Positions 1 through 9,452 of a stretch of DNA of 64,000 bases are shown here, one piece after another. Below the pieces are notes generated by a model. It saw only the letters and a program-made list of their open reading frames with translations, did not search any database and was not told the origin of the DNA. The stretch is from NCBI GenBank assembly GCA_002721105.1, contig PBJL01000031.1, positions 132,580 to 196,579 on the forward strand. Reading direction: 5' to 3'. The translations under genes and the position numbers were made by a program. Position 1 is the first letter of the stretch, and every line of letters begins with the position of its first letter. Source of the DNA: Acidiferrobacteraceae bacterium. Its GTDB lineage: Bacteria > Pseudomonadota > Gammaproteobacteria > Arenicellales > UBA868.

Positions 1-825
1 TATCTGTGCTAAAAAGGAACCATCTTTGTATTCAACTAACGAATGGACAATACTCTGAGGGTGCACAACAACTTCTACCAAGTTAGGCTCGATATTAAGT
101 AAAACACAGGCCTCAATTAATTCAAGACCTTTATTCATCATTGTGGCTGAATCAACAGAAATCTTACGTCCCATCTTCCATTTGGGATGTGCTACAGCCT
201 TTTCAAGAGTGACATTCTTTAATTCCTCTGATGATAAATTAAGAAATGGTCCACCAGAAGCAGTTAGCACTACTTTGGTGACACCATAATCAGTCGCAGT
301 AACGCGTTTTCCATATTCAACGGGGCTAAACAACTTTTTCTGCAATATACTTGGCAAGCACTGAAAGATTGCATTATGTTCACTATCTAAAGGCAAAATA
401 GTAGCTTGGCTCAACGCCGCTTCTCGCATTATCTCACTACCCATCATAACCAACGGCTCTTTATTAGCTATTAAAACTCTTTTGCCGGCTCTTACTGCCT
501 GCAAAGTAGGCTCTAACCCAGCTCCACCTACTATTCCAACTACGACAATTGCTGCTTCCGGCATTCTTGCTAATGAATTTAAACCCGTACGCCCTTCAAA
601 AATATCGACTTTTTTATTTTGCAATTTTGCTCTAATGTCTGCTCCATAATTTTCTCCTACTGCCACAACATGCGGTTCACTTTCGTGAGTGATTTTTGCT
701 AATTTATTAGTGTTAGAATTTGCAGACAACCCCCAGATCTTGAAACTCTCTGGATGATGTCTCACTACGTCCAGAGCGCTATCACCTATCGAGCCAGTTG
801 CACCTAAGATTGTCAAATAGTCCAC
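1..825 (-). CDS. dxr: 1-deoxy-D-xylulose 5-phosphate reductoisomerase, partial (C-terminus off window)
   Basis: Cytoplasmic NADPH-dependent enzyme that rearranges and reduces DXP to MEP, the committed step of the non-mevalonate isoprenoid pathway. Visible are 275 of about 390 codons: the N-terminal Rossmann motif GATGSIG (residues 8-14), ANKEPLV, the metal and substrate segment DSEHNAIFQ, then TASGGPF and the HPKWKMG/SVDSATMMNKG block. The C-terminal domain lies beyond base 1. The start is a GTG; an in-frame TAG 12 nt upstream rules out a longer protein, and the ribosome binding site is weak. It lies 29 bp downstream of cdsA on the same strand, so it is probably cotranscribed with cdsA-uppS. 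The order cdsA-dxr resembles Pseudomonas rather than E. coli. Confidence 0.96.
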   Translation of the reverse strand, partial: MDYLTILGATGSIGDSALDVVRHHPESFKIWGLSANSNTNKLAKITHESEPHVVAVGENYGADIRAKLQNKKVDIFEGRTGLNSLARMPEAAIVVVGIVGGAGLEPTLQAVRAGKRVLIANKEPLVMMGSEIMREAALSQATILPLDSEHNAIFQCLPSILQKKLFSPVEYGKRVTATDYGVTKVVLTASGGPFLNLSSEELKNVTLEKAVAHPKWKMGRKISVDSATMMNKGLELIEACVLLNIEPNLVEVVVHPQSIVHSLVEYKDGSFLAQI

Positions 826-854
826 AAATTTTTCTCGCTATACATTTTCTGATC

Positions 855-1676
855 TTATTGCAAAATAAATAATAATCCACCAACAAAAATTGGGAATGAC
901 GCTACGCTACTATCTATTCTATCTAAAACGCCTCCATGACCTGGTAACATTTTTCCACTATCTTTGACACCGGCGCCCCGTTTGAAGGCACTTTCAGTTA
1001 AATCACCAATAACTGAGAAAACAGCAGTCAAAAAACATAACGCTAGCCAGTAATAGAAAGGGATATCAATGACTCCTCCAGAAGCAAAAAAAACAAAAAC
1101 CGATACGAATAGCGCTCCGATGAGACCACCTAGAAAACCTTCAATTGTCTTTGATGGGCTTATTGACGATGCTAGAGTTCTTTTTCCAATTTTCTTACCG
1201 ATAAAGTATGCACATGTATCACCGGCCCAAATTAAAATTAAGCAAGAAATAGTATACCAATGTCCATCAGGTGAAATATTATTTACCGCACATACCGCTA
1301 CACCTGCTGGCACCAGCACAAGCACACCTTTCCAACTTTGTGCCCGCCATCTTTTTATAGAATTAGAATTTGCAGAAACAATCAGATGAATTAGGCACCA
1401 TAGCCACCACACCACGCTTGTGGCGAGAATCCATGGTATAACTACTGTTATGCTTGAAAGTAGTGGTATTCCAACTGCTATCAAGACGATGAACAGTGAA
1501 TCATGAAAAATTTCAACACTTGCATTACGTAATCGGCACCATTCCCACCCACCTAGCGCCGCAAAAAGACCAAGTACTATGGAAAAGGTAAAAGGGTCAC
1601 AAAATACTACCAATAAAACAATTGCGGCTGCCAGAATCAGCCCTGTTGAAATTCTCCTTGATAATTTAGCTCTCAC
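855..1676 (-). CDS. cdsA: Phosphatidate cytidylyltransferase
   Basis: Inner-membrane enzyme that makes CDP-diacylglycerol from phosphatidate and CTP, the precursor of all phospholipid head groups. The 273-residue protein is built from several hydrophobic helices (an early one is the LILAAAIVLLVVF stretch near residues 13-25). It carries the CDP-diglyceride synthetase signature near the C-terminus: SPSKTIEGFLGG, then GDLTESAFKR and KDSGKMLPGHGGVLDRIDS, including the acidic residues that bind metal. Length is normal for the family. The start is GTG with only a weak upstream ribosome binding site. It follows uppS after an unusually long 129-bp gap and precedes dxr. Confidence 0.96.
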   Translation of the reverse strand: MRAKLSRRISTGLILAAAIVLLVVFCDPFTFSIVLGLFAALGGWEWCRLRNASVEIFHDSLFIVLIAVGIPLLSSITVVIPWILATSVVWWLWCLIHLIVSANSNSIKRWRAQSWKGVLVLVPAGVAVCAVNNISPDGHWYTISCLILIWAGDTCAYFIGKKIGKRTLASSISPSKTIEGFLGGLIGALFVSVFVFFASGGVIDIPFYYWLALCFLTAVFSVIGDLTESAFKRGAGVKDSGKMLPGHGGVLDRIDSSVASFPIFVGGLLFILQ

Positions 1677-1805
1677 AGCTTATCTAATAATGTCTTATCA
1701 ATAAACATTGTTATGTTAGTTCGTGACATTAATTTTACCGTTTTTTATCAATCTAGATTCTAAGGTAATGTCTGTCGCTACTCCGATCCTGCATATTCAT
1801 CTTTT

Positions 1806-2522
1806 TTACACTTTTCCAAATCGGCGTCGTCTGTTTTGATAAGATAACAAAGCTTCCTTAAAGCTTTCATGATCAAAATCCGGCCACAATATTTCAGTGA
1901 AATATAGCTCTGAATATGCAGCCTCCCATAAAAGAAAGTTACTTAACCTAATCTCTCCCCCCGTCCGTATAAATAAATCCGGATCTGGGATATCTGAAGT
2001 ACTAAGATATCTCGCAAAAGATTTCTCAGATAACTCCTCGATAGCAAAATCATCACTATCAACCGCGTGCTGCGCGATAATTTTACAGGCTCTTACAAGA
2101 TCCCATCTCCCTCCATAATTAATAGCTATAGTTAAGATTAATTTGTTATTATCTTTAGTCAGTATTTTGATTTTATCAATAGCTTTATAAATGCGGCTCC
2201 CAAAAGGCAATAAATCACCAACCACATTGAGTTTAATGCCGTTCTCGTGTAACTCGGCCGCTTCAGCTTCTAGTGTTGTGACTAACAGGTCAATTAGTAG
2301 CTTTATCTCTTCCTTGGGTCTATTCCAATTTTCACTACTAAATGCATATAATGTTAGGTAGGGTATGTTGTAACTTCCACAAACATCAATAACATTCCGA
2401 ACTGATTCAACACCTTTTCGATGTCCGAATATTCTGGGTTGCCCCTGACTTTGAGCCCAACGACCATTGCCGTCCATAACGATGGCAACATGCACCGGAG
2501 CCGCGGGGGGTTGGTTGGACAC
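1806..2522 (-). CDS. uppS: Undecaprenyl diphosphate synthase (cis-prenyltransferase)
   Basis: Condenses isopentenyl diphosphate onto farnesyl diphosphate to make the C55 lipid carrier precursor for peptidoglycan and O-antigen. All family signatures are present: the catalytic Asp in VMDGNGRWA, HRKGVESVR, LYAFSSENWNRP, NYGGRWD, and the C-terminal DLFIRTGGEIRLSNFLLW block. I prefer the GTG start at 2522 because a GAGG lies 5 nt upstream. A TTG at 2537 in the same frame has no ribosome binding site and would add only 5 residues. The gene is 44 bp downstream of frr and likely shares its transcript. Confidence 0.96.
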   Translation of the reverse strand: MSNQPPAAPVHVAIVMDGNGRWAQSQGQPRIFGHRKGVESVRNVIDVCGSYNIPYLTLYAFSSENWNRPKEEIKLLIDLLVTTLEAEAAELHENGIKLNVVGDLLPFGSRIYKAIDKIKILTKDNNKLILTIAINYGGRWDLVRACKIIAQHAVDSDDFAIEELSEKSFARYLSTSDIPDPDLFIRTGGEIRLSNFLLWEAAYSELYFTEILWPDFDHESFKEALLSYQNRRRRFGKV

Positions 2523-2566
2523 GTCTACCTCACTCAACTAAGCGATAATTAAGACAGTAAAAGATA

Positions 2567-3124
2567 TTAAACTTCTAGAACTTCTGCCTCTTTCTGTGCG
2601 ATTAGAGCCTCGATGATTTTTATCTGTTCATCTGTGAGCTGTTGTAGGCGTTCCTCAGCTAACTTCTCCTCGTCACTAGAGATCATTTTTTCTTTTAACA
2701 TTTCCCGATTTCGGTGGTTTCCATCACGGCGAATATTTCTAATCGCAATCTTTCCATTTTCACCTTCTTGTCGGACAATCTTTGTCATTTCAAGCCGTCG
2801 TTCTTCGGTTAATGGCGGTAAAGGTATTCGAATAACATTGCCGGCTGTCATCGGATTTAAACCTAGTTGTGATTCCAGTATTGCTTTTTCGATAACTGAA
2901 ATCATATCCTTGTCCCACGGCTCTACGCTAAGAGTGCGTGAGTCGACCACTCCTATAGTAGCTGCCTGCCCAACAGGAACCGTTGTTCCATAATAATCTA
3001 CGCTGACATGATCGAGTAAATCGGGTGTTGCGCGTCCTGTTCTAATCTTAGCAAGATCTTGCTTTAAAACTTCAATGCTTTTTGTCATTCGGACTCTAGA
3101 ATCGTTATATATTTCCTTAGTCAT
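2567..3124 (-). CDS. frr: Ribosome recycling factor
   Basis: Acts with EF-G to split post-termination 70S ribosomes. The 185-residue length is exactly that of the family. The N-terminal KIRTGRATPDLLDHVSVDYYG segment (in pieces: RTGRA, DYYG) and the central PPLTEERR and RNIRRDGN motifs are typical, and the rest is a long helical bundle. Its ATG overlaps the pyrH stop in an ATGA junction, indicating translational coupling. The pyrH-frr pair follows tsf, the usual gammaproteobacterial order. Confidence 0.97.
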   Translation of the reverse strand: MTKEIYNDSRVRMTKSIEVLKQDLAKIRTGRATPDLLDHVSVDYYGTTVPVGQAATIGVVDSRTLSVEPWDKDMISVIEKAILESQLGLNPMTAGNVIRIPLPPLTEERRLEMTKIVRQEGENGKIAIRNIRRDGNHRNREMLKEKMISSDEEKLAEERLQQLTDEQIKIIEALIAQKEAEVLEV

Positions 3125-3849
3125 CTATTAACTCCAAAAGTTTGGTGCACCAGAGTACCTACATCGTTTCCTAAAAATGCTTCTTTTAGGTTGCCCGGGG
3201 TAAAAACGTTGAGCACCCGGATTGATAAACCATTGGATTTGCATAGTGTAAATGCGGTAGCATCCATTACTGCTAAGTTTTTTTTGAGCGCAGTATCATA
3301 GTCGATAGTATCAAATTTGATAGCTCCTGCATTATCTTCAGGATCGCAATCAAAAACTCCTTCTACTTTGGTTGCTTTGACCACCAAGCTAGCGTCTAAT
3401 TCAAGCGCTCGTAACACCGCTGTGGTATCTGTCGTGAAAAATGGATTTCCTGTACCGCCCGCAAGAATTACAACGCTATCAGCATCAAGATATTCTTTAG
3501 CTAGTTTTTTGCTGTAACCCTCGACTATAGTTCCAACTGGGATTGCTGATAATAACTTCGCGCGCACATTTTTTCGTTCCATCCATTGTTGCAAAATTAT
3601 GCCATTCATAACTGTTGCTAACATTCCTACATAGTCAGCCTCAACACGATTTATAAGATCGGACTCTCGGGTTATGCCCCGATAGAAATTGCCACCCCCT
3701 ACAACCACTGCTATTCTGGGGTTTATATCCCGAGCTAAAAGCAACTCTTGTCCGATGCAATTGAGAACCTCTCCATCTACTCCAGAACTCGACCCGCCAA
3801 ATGCCTCTCCGCTGAGTTTTACTAAAATTGGATGACTGGAGTGAGTCAC
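3121..3849 (-). CDS. pyrH: UMP kinase
   Basis: Hexameric bacterial UMP kinase of the amino-acid kinase fold; phosphorylates UMP to UDP and is normally activated by GTP and inhibited by UTP. Motifs seen: KLSGEAFGG near the N-terminus, VVGGGNFYRG, DYVGMLATVMN, LAGGTGNPFFTTDT and the late LAVMDATAF segment. The start is taken at GTG 3849, because GGAG sits 6 nt upstream and the resulting 242 residues match the family (E. coli 241). An in-frame TTG 12 nt earlier lacks a ribosome binding site. It is translationally coupled to frr and follows tsf by 16 bp. Confidence 0.96.
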   Translation of the reverse strand: MTHSSHPILVKLSGEAFGGSSSGVDGEVLNCIGQELLLARDINPRIAVVVGGGNFYRGITRESDLINRVEADYVGMLATVMNGIILQQWMERKNVRAKLLSAIPVGTIVEGYSKKLAKEYLDADSVVILAGGTGNPFFTTDTTAVLRALELDASLVVKATKVEGVFDCDPEDNAGAIKFDTIDYDTALKKNLAVMDATAFTLCKSNGLSIRVLNVFTPGNLKEAFLGNDVGTLVHQTFGVNR

Positions 3850-3865
3850 GCCATACTCCAAACTA

Positions 3866-4750
3866 TTAATTAATACCCTTAGCCTGAGCTAATACTTCCT
3901 CTACAAAATCATCGTTCCTCTTTTCAAGTCCTTCCCCTAGCTCATAACGATAAAATTTTTCAACTTTTGCGTTACTTGAATCAAGAAGCACTTCTACGGT
4001 AACTTCCGTATCTTTTACAAATTCTTGGCCTAAAAGCGTGCTTTCTTTAAGATATTTTTTCAATTTTCCTTCAACAATCTTTTCAATAACGGCCTTTGGT
4101 TTACCAGCATCTTGAGCCTGAGAAATATAAATCTTTTTTTCATCTTCGAGTACTTTTTCGGATATCCCAGACTCGTCTATAGAAATTGGATTACTCGCAG
4201 CGATATGCATTGCAATATCCCTCCCCAACTCTTCGTTACCGCCAACTATTGAAACGATGACACCAATTCTTTGCCCATGTAAATAACCGTACACTAAACC
4301 ATCTTGTGAAGATAACTTTTCGAAACGCCGCACAGAAATATTTTCTCCGATGCGATTAATTAGAGCTTTTCTTGCGTCCTCGATCGGCTCATTATTACCC
4401 AATTTACTTTCAAGTAGCACAGATAAATTGTCTGGTTCTTTTTCTATTATATTTTGGACTACATCTTCCGAAAATTTGCCAAAGGAATCATCTCTTGCTA
4501 CAAAATCTGTTTCGCAATTAACCTCTACCAAGGCGGCACGCTTGCTATTGGGTGATATCTGAAGCGTCACTATTCCATCTGCCGCAATTCTTCCCGCTTT
4601 TTTCTCAGCACTAGCAGCACCTTTTTCCCTCAATAGCTGAGCTGCTTTCTCTAAGTCTGCATCGGTTTCCACGAGTGCGTTCTTGCACTCCATCATTCCA
4701 GCTCCAGTTCTCTGTCTGAGTATTTTTACCATCTCTGCTGTTACGGCCAT
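3866..4750 (-). CDS. tsf: Elongation factor Ts
   Basis: Guanine-nucleotide exchange factor for EF-Tu. The N-terminal UBA-like domain carries LRQRTGAGMMECKNAL and the exchange-factor core carries TDFVARDD, both diagnostic. The dimerisation and C-terminal modules follow, with MHIAASNP and GQEFVKD. At 294 residues it is slightly longer than E. coli Ts (283). It lies 87 bp downstream of rpsB on the same strand, the nearly universal rpsB-tsf arrangement, and is probably expressed from the rpsB promoter. Confidence 0.97.
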   Translation of the reverse strand: MAVTAEMVKILRQRTGAGMMECKNALVETDADLEKAAQLLREKGAASAEKKAGRIAADGIVTLQISPNSKRAALVEVNCETDFVARDDSFGKFSEDVVQNIIEKEPDNLSVLLESKLGNNEPIEDARKALINRIGENISVRRFEKLSSQDGLVYGYLHGQRIGVIVSIVGGNEELGRDIAMHIAASNPISIDESGISEKVLEDEKKIYISQAQDAGKPKAVIEKIVEGKLKKYLKESTLLGQEFVKDTEVTVEVLLDSSNAKVEKFYRYELGEGLEKRNDDFVEEVLAQAKGIN

Positions 4751-4837
4751 ATTACTGCTCCCAAATTTCTTGATCTACTGTTACAAACATTAACCTCACA
4801 TATATTCCGACTCTAATTAGTTACGTCTGCTAGTAAC

Positions 4838-5689
4838 TCAAGTCTCCATATCTACTTCTACATCTTTTATAGTCTCCGATTCACTCTCAACCTTCAAGTC
4901 TGCAATTACATTCTCTGTGGAGCTATTGACAATCGTCTGATCCTCTTGAGTATCAGCAGTATCAACCTCTATATACTCGTCTTGATCTCCTTTAAGTGGC
5001 TCCTTTGCTATCTGCTTAGCGTCAATTATCGCGTCTGAAATACCCTCTAGATACAAACGAATTGCACTAATTGCATCATCGTTTCCTGGAATGACATAAT
5101 CGATTCCATCAGGAGAGGAATTAGTGTCTACTACAGCGATTATTGGTATGCCAAGTTTTTTTGCTTCTGAAACCGCAATTTTTTCATTATCTACATCGAT
5201 GATAAAAATAGCATCAGGTAGCCGTTTCATATCTCGGATCCCAGAAAGGCTGCGCTCTAACTTCGATTTTTCTCGTTCAAGTTGGAGATTTTCTTTTTTA
5301 CTCCTTCTAGCTACTTGTTCACCGTCAGTAATAGCTTCAAGCTCTACAAGCCTGGTAATTGAATTCTTTATAGTCTGAAAATTGGTTAGCATGCCTCCTA
5401 ACCATCGATGATTGACATATGGTGAATTACATCGTTCAGCTTGCTCTCTAATCGGGGTGCTCGCTTGTCGTTTAGTGCCGACAAACAAAATCACACCTTT
5501 TTTAGATGCGACGTTTCCTATAAAATTTATAGCTTCACTATAGAGAGGCAAGGTCTTTTCTAAATTGATAATGTGTATCTTATTACGACTACCAAATATA
5601 TAAGGGCTCATTTTAGGCGACCAAAACCTTGTGCGGTGTCCAAAATGCACGCCTGCTTCCAACATTCGGCGCATTGTGACTTCTGTCAT
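4838..5689 (-). CDS. rpsB: 30S ribosomal protein S2 with acidic C-terminal tail
   Basis: Small-subunit protein that bridges head and body of the 30S subunit and is needed for S1 binding. The start is set at ATG 5689: a GGGAGA ribosome binding site lies just upstream and the protein then begins [18 protein letters not shown], the standard S2 N-terminus. A longer in-frame ORF reaches 5752 but adds residues with no family counterpart. Core motifs [11 protein letters not shown] and [12 protein letters not shown] are intact. After about residue 234 comes a tail of about 49 residues with 17 Asp/Glu and only two Lys, longer than in E. coli S2 (241 residues in total). Heads the rpsB-tsf-pyrH-frr series. 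Confidence 0.97.
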   Translation of the reverse strand: MTEVTMRRMLEAGVHFGHRTRFWSPKMSPYIFGSRNKIHIINLEKTLPLYSEAINFIGNVASKKGVILFVGTKRQASTPIREQAERCNSPYVNHRWLGGMLTNFQTIKNSITRLVELEAITDGEQVARRSKKENLQLEREKSKLERSLSGIRDMKRLPDAIFIIDVDNEKIAVSEAKKLGIPIIAVVDTNSSPDGIDYVIPGNDDAISAIRLYLEGISDAIIDAKQIAKEPLKGDQDEYIEVDTADTQEDQTIVNSSTENVIADLKVESESETIKDVEVDMET

Positions 5690-5800
5690 CGATATCTCTC
5701 CCTTCGGGTTGAATTCTAACGCGCCTTTAATCACCAACCCATCTATGGGCACCCGGACGATTCAAGTGGTGACGCGTCTATATTTTCTTCAGGATTCTAC
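5690..5800 (-). promoter_or_regulatory. rpsB 5' leader with possible -10 box and autoregulatory hairpins
   Basis: Reading the minus strand, TAGAAT at 5799-5794 is a good -10 box, although the -35 at 17-bp spacing (TAGCTT) is poor. The roughly 100-nt leader that follows can form small stems, for example CCCA-TAGA-TGGG and CCC-GAA-GGG next to the ribosome binding site. Gammaproteobacterial rpsB leaders are known to be targets of S2 autoregulation. Whether this leader belongs to that class is inferred from position only. Confidence 0.35.
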
Positions 5801-5962
5801 AGGTTTTCGCTATTCAAAGCTAGGTTACTTTGGAGCTACCCCTAAACTTAATTGTTGCAGCTATTCGCTTAAAGATCGGTCTTTTTCTCTTAGTTCAATA
5901 TAAAGTTCTGCAGGATACCACAAAAAAAATATAGAATTACTATATTAAATTAAGGTGATACG

Positions 5963-6730
5963 ATGTCAATAACAATTAAATCCAACGAAGATCTAGTCCG
6001 AATGAGAATTGCAGGGCAATTAGCTAGCCGAGTGCTAGACATGATCACTCCTCACGTTGTGCAAGGAATTACAACTGATGAACTAGATGTACTTTGCCAC
6101 AATTATATTGTTGATGTCTTGCATGCAATTCCTGCGCCGTTAAATTATCGTGGTTTCCCTCGATCGATCTGCACATCAGTAAACCATGTGGTATGTCACG
6201 GCATTCCTGGAAATAAGATTCTCAAAAATGGTGACATATTAAATATTGACATCACTGTAATTAAGGATGAATTTCATGGAGATACTAGCAGAATGTTTTT
6301 TGTGGGAAAACCTTCTATTAGGGCTCAACGACTTACGGAAACTTGTTTCGAGTGCATGATGAAAGGCATAGAATTAGTGCGTCCTGGAATACAATTAGGC
6401 GATATAGGATCTGTAATTCAAAAACATGCGGAGAAAAATGGTTTCACAGTGGTAAAAGAATACTGTGGGCATGGAATTGGCCGCATTTTTCATGAGGAAC
6501 CACAAGTATTGCATTACGGAACGCCAGGTACTGGTTTAGAACTGACTGCGGGCATGACTTTCACGATCGAGCCTATGATTAATGCAGGACAAGCAGATAC
6601 GCGACTTCTAAAAGATGGTTGGACTGTAGTTACCCGAGATCATAGTCTTAGTGCGCAATGGGAGCATACTATAGCAGTAACTCCTAATGGTTTCGAAATC
6701 CTGACCATTAGCTCCGATATGGGCCTCTAA
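5963..6730 (+). CDS. map: Methionine aminopeptidase, type I
   Basis: Removes the N-terminal Met from nascent proteins. The 255-residue single pita-bread domain shows the metal ligands in order: Asp in LNIDITV, Asp in FHGDTSRMF, His in GHGIGR, Glu in TIEPMI and Glu in WEHTIAVT. The substrate-binding His occurs in VCHGIPG. A clear AAGGTGAT ribosome binding site precedes the ATG. It is divergent from rpsB across about 270 bp and is followed by glnD after 11 bp, the classic rpsB/map-glnD-dapD layout. Confidence 0.97.
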   Translation: MSITIKSNEDLVRMRIAGQLASRVLDMITPHVVQGITTDELDVLCHNYIVDVLHAIPAPLNYRGFPRSICTSVNHVVCHGIPGNKILKNGDILNIDITVIKDEFHGDTSRMFFVGKPSIRAQRLTETCFECMMKGIELVRPGIQLGDIGSVIQKHAEKNGFTVVKEYCGHGIGRIFHEEPQVLHYGTPGTGLELTAGMTFTIEPMINAGQADTRLLKDGWTVVTRDHSLSAQWEHTIAVTPNGFEILTISSDMGL

Positions 6731-6741
6731 TAAAATGATTT

Positions 6742-9393
6742 ATGGTTCGCATATCTCGTAAACACCTTTTAGACGCGCGTCATTTCCGCAAACAAGTCAT
6801 TGATGCTCAAGACCCGTTAACGCTTTTCCAAAAAGCTCTAGGTAACGGTCGAGCAATTTTGAAGAGATATCACGACTCCGGCGCATCTCCCACTAGTATA
6901 CTTTCTTTGAATACGTGGCTGATTGACCGCATTCTGATCTCTGCCTGGGATGTCTTAGCTCATAACGAAATGGATCAAACAAGTTCTACCCTATTGGCAG
7001 TAGGCGGATATGGTAGGAAAGAACTGCATCCCCAATCAGACATAGATTTAATGATTCTGTTTGAAATTTCTCCAAATAATGCAGAAATTGATTTTGTCGA
7101 ACGATATATTAGGTTTTTGTGGGATATAGGCTTGCAAGTAGGTCACAGTGTTAGAACACTGGAAGAGTGTAGCTATCATGCAAGCAAAGATGTGACAATT
7201 CTTACAAATATGATTGACTCCCGTCACTTATACGGAAACATTAATCTAGAGAAGCAATTACATGAAAACCTCATACCATCCACAATCTGGAATATAGAAG
7301 ATTTTTTCAAAGCAAAAACAGATGAGCAAGAAACGAGACATCATTTCTACAACGATACTGGATATAACCTTGAACCTCACGTCAAAGAGGGGCCAGGGGG
7401 GTTACGGGATATTCAAACCATAACATGGATCGCACAGCGGCACTTTGGTAGCCGTGATCTGACGACATTGATAGATCATGATTTCTTAACTAGCGAGGAA
7501 CGCCGTATGTTGATCCGTGGAAAACATTTCCTGTGGAGAATACGTAATTCTTTACACTTCCTCGCGGATAGACAGGAAGACCGGTTGCTTTTTGATTATC
7601 AAGTAGAAATCGCTCGAGAGTTTAACTATTTAGACGATAAAAAAAGCTTGGCCGTCGAAAAACTAATGAAGCGCTACTATAGAACGGTTAAGGAGCTTAT
7701 GTTCCTAAACAACCTACTATTGCAGTATTTTTACCAAGAAATTATATCAAAAAAAAGAACAAACATTATTGATATCAATGATCGGTTTCGTTCAGTGGAC
7801 GGCTTAATTGAAAGCAAAAATGATAACGTATTCCGAAAAACACCATTCGCCTTGTTAGAAATATTTTTACTTCTCCAAAAAAGACCAGATCTTACCGGAA
7901 TTCAAGCTAGCACAATCCGACAGTTGTGGTCACATCGAAAATTCTTGAATTCCGTATCACGGAAAAACATACGCTGTCGAGAAATATTTATGGAGATTCT
8001 ATGTGCACCATCGGGGCAAATACATGCTCTAAGGAGGATGAATGATTATGGAATCTTAGGAACATATATTCCAGCGTTCGGGAAGGTCGTCGGACAAATG
8101 CAACATGATTTATTTCATTTTTTCACAGTCGACGCCCATTTATTAATTGTTGTTCGAAACCTTCGACGCTTAGAAATAAGTGCCTATGATCATGAATTAC
8201 CTTTTGTAAGCTCTTTAATGCAAAACGTATACAAACGACATCGACTTTTTATCGCTGCTCTATTTCATGATATAGCCAAGGGTCGCGGCGGAGATCATTC
8301 CACTCTAGGTGAACGCACCGCATACGATTTCAGTCGTCTTCATGATCTGAGTCAGTATGATGCTAAATTTATTGCATGGCTTGTCCGACATCATCTCTCG
8401 ATGTCTTGGGTGGCCCAAAGGGAAGACATCTCTGAGCCAACAGTCATAGGTAAGTTCGCTACCTTAGTAGGAAGTCAAGAGAGGTTAGATAATCTCTACC
8501 TTCTTACCGTAGCTGATATTCGAGGAACAAACCCAGATCTTTGGAATGATTGGAAAGGTCAACTACTTTTCGATTTATATATCGCTACTTCCCACGCCCT
8601 CCAGCGGGGAATAGATGCGCCGATTAATCTTGATGAGCAAGTCACAGATATCAAGAATGAGGCTCTTGGCTTTCTAACGCTAGACAAACTCACTCTATCG
8701 AAAGCAAAAATCTACTGGAGTACTCTAGAGACTGACTATTTCCTAAGATATCGCCCTGAGTTTATTGCGTGGCATACGGAGCTTCTACTATCCACTGCGC
8801 CAAGCGACTTACCGTTGGTTGCGGCTAAACCACTCTCCAGATCGGCAACTGCGCAGTTTATGATCTGCTCTCCTGACTCCCTTCATTTGTTATCAAATAT
8901 TACTGCAAGCTTTGACAGAGAAGGAATAAATATCGTTGACGCTAGAGTCTATAAAAATAGCTCTGGGACGGCTATCATGATATTTGTTGTTCTTATGCAA
9001 TCTGCTATCGATACTGATTCAGTTATCCTTGAAGACCGTTGCAACCGGATAAGAAATAGGATTTTAGATGGGTCCAGTGAGATACGGCATGAGAATAGTC
9101 GAGTTGCCCCACGATTAAAGCATTTCCCTATCCAAACTGAGGTGATATTTGAAGTCCCGATAGATAAGTCATATATCACTATGGAAGTAAGAGCTCAAGA
9201 TCGGCCCGGATTATTAAACCAAATCGCTAATGCGCTACTTAACTGCAAAGTGCGTCTGGTAAACGCTCGAATAAGCACCTTCGGTGAACGAGCTGAAGAT
9301 ATTTTTTTACTTCAAGATCAAAAGAAAAATGAGCTAATATCTAACGAACAAAAAATATGCCTGGTTAATACTATTAAAAGAGTGCTACCATAA
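6742..9393 (+). CDS. glnD: PII uridylyltransferase / uridylyl-removing enzyme
   Basis: Bifunctional nitrogen sensor that uridylylates PII proteins when glutamine is low and deuridylylates them when it is high. Domains in order: a nucleotidyltransferase with the GGYGRKELHPQSDID motif near residue 88, a GlnE/GlnD linker, an HD phosphohydrolase domain with ALFHDIAKGRGGDH and RHHL around residues 510-555, and two C-terminal ACT domains (starting near residues 705 and 813). Length 883 is normal. No clear ribosome binding site precedes the ATG; the 11-bp gap after map suggests coupling. Its presence implies a PII system elsewhere in the genome. Confidence 0.97.
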   Translation: MVRISRKHLLDARHFRKQVIDAQDPLTLFQKALGNGRAILKRYHDSGASPTSILSLNTWLIDRILISAWDVLAHNEMDQTSSTLLAVGGYGRKELHPQSDIDLMILFEISPNNAEIDFVERYIRFLWDIGLQVGHSVRTLEECSYHASKDVTILTNMIDSRHLYGNINLEKQLHENLIPSTIWNIEDFFKAKTDEQETRHHFYNDTGYNLEPHVKEGPGGLRDIQTITWIAQRHFGSRDLTTLIDHDFLTSEERRMLIRGKHFLWRIRNSLHFLADRQEDRLLFDYQVEIAREFNYLDDKKSLAVEKLMKRYYRTVKELMFLNNLLLQYFYQEIISKKRTNIIDINDRFRSVDGLIESKNDNVFRKTPFALLEIFLLLQKRPDLTGIQASTIRQLWSHRKFLNSVSRKNIRCREIFMEILCAPSGQIHALRRMNDYGILGTYIPAFGKVVGQMQHDLFHFFTVDAHLLIVVRNLRRLEISAYDHELPFVSSLMQNVYKRHRLFIAALFHDIAKGRGGDHSTLGERTAYDFSRLHDLSQYDAKFIAWLVRHHLSMSWVAQREDISEPTVIGKFATLVGSQERLDNLYLLTVADIRGTNPDLWNDWKGQLLFDLYIATSHALQRGIDAPINLDEQVTDIKNEALGFLTLDKLTLSKAKIYWSTLETDYFLRYRPEFIAWHTELLLSTAPSDLPLVAAKPLSRSATAQFMICSPDSLHLLSNITASFDREGINIVDARVYKNSSGTAIMIFVVLMQSAIDTDSVILEDRCNRIRNRILDGSSEIRHENSRVAPRLKHFPIQTEVIFEVPIDKSYITMEVRAQDRPGLLNQIANALLNCKVRLVNARISTFGERAEDIFLLQDQKKNELISNEQKICLVNTIKRVLP

Positions 9394-9452
9394 TTTTACT
9401 AATTCTATTAACCTACAGACTGTGATTTTACATAAACGATCGGAGAATTCGT

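Noticed and set aside
5690..5752. Upstream extension of the rpsB frame
   Set aside because: Adds 21 residues absent from S2 proteins; ATG 5689 has a good ribosome binding site and gives the standard N-terminus.
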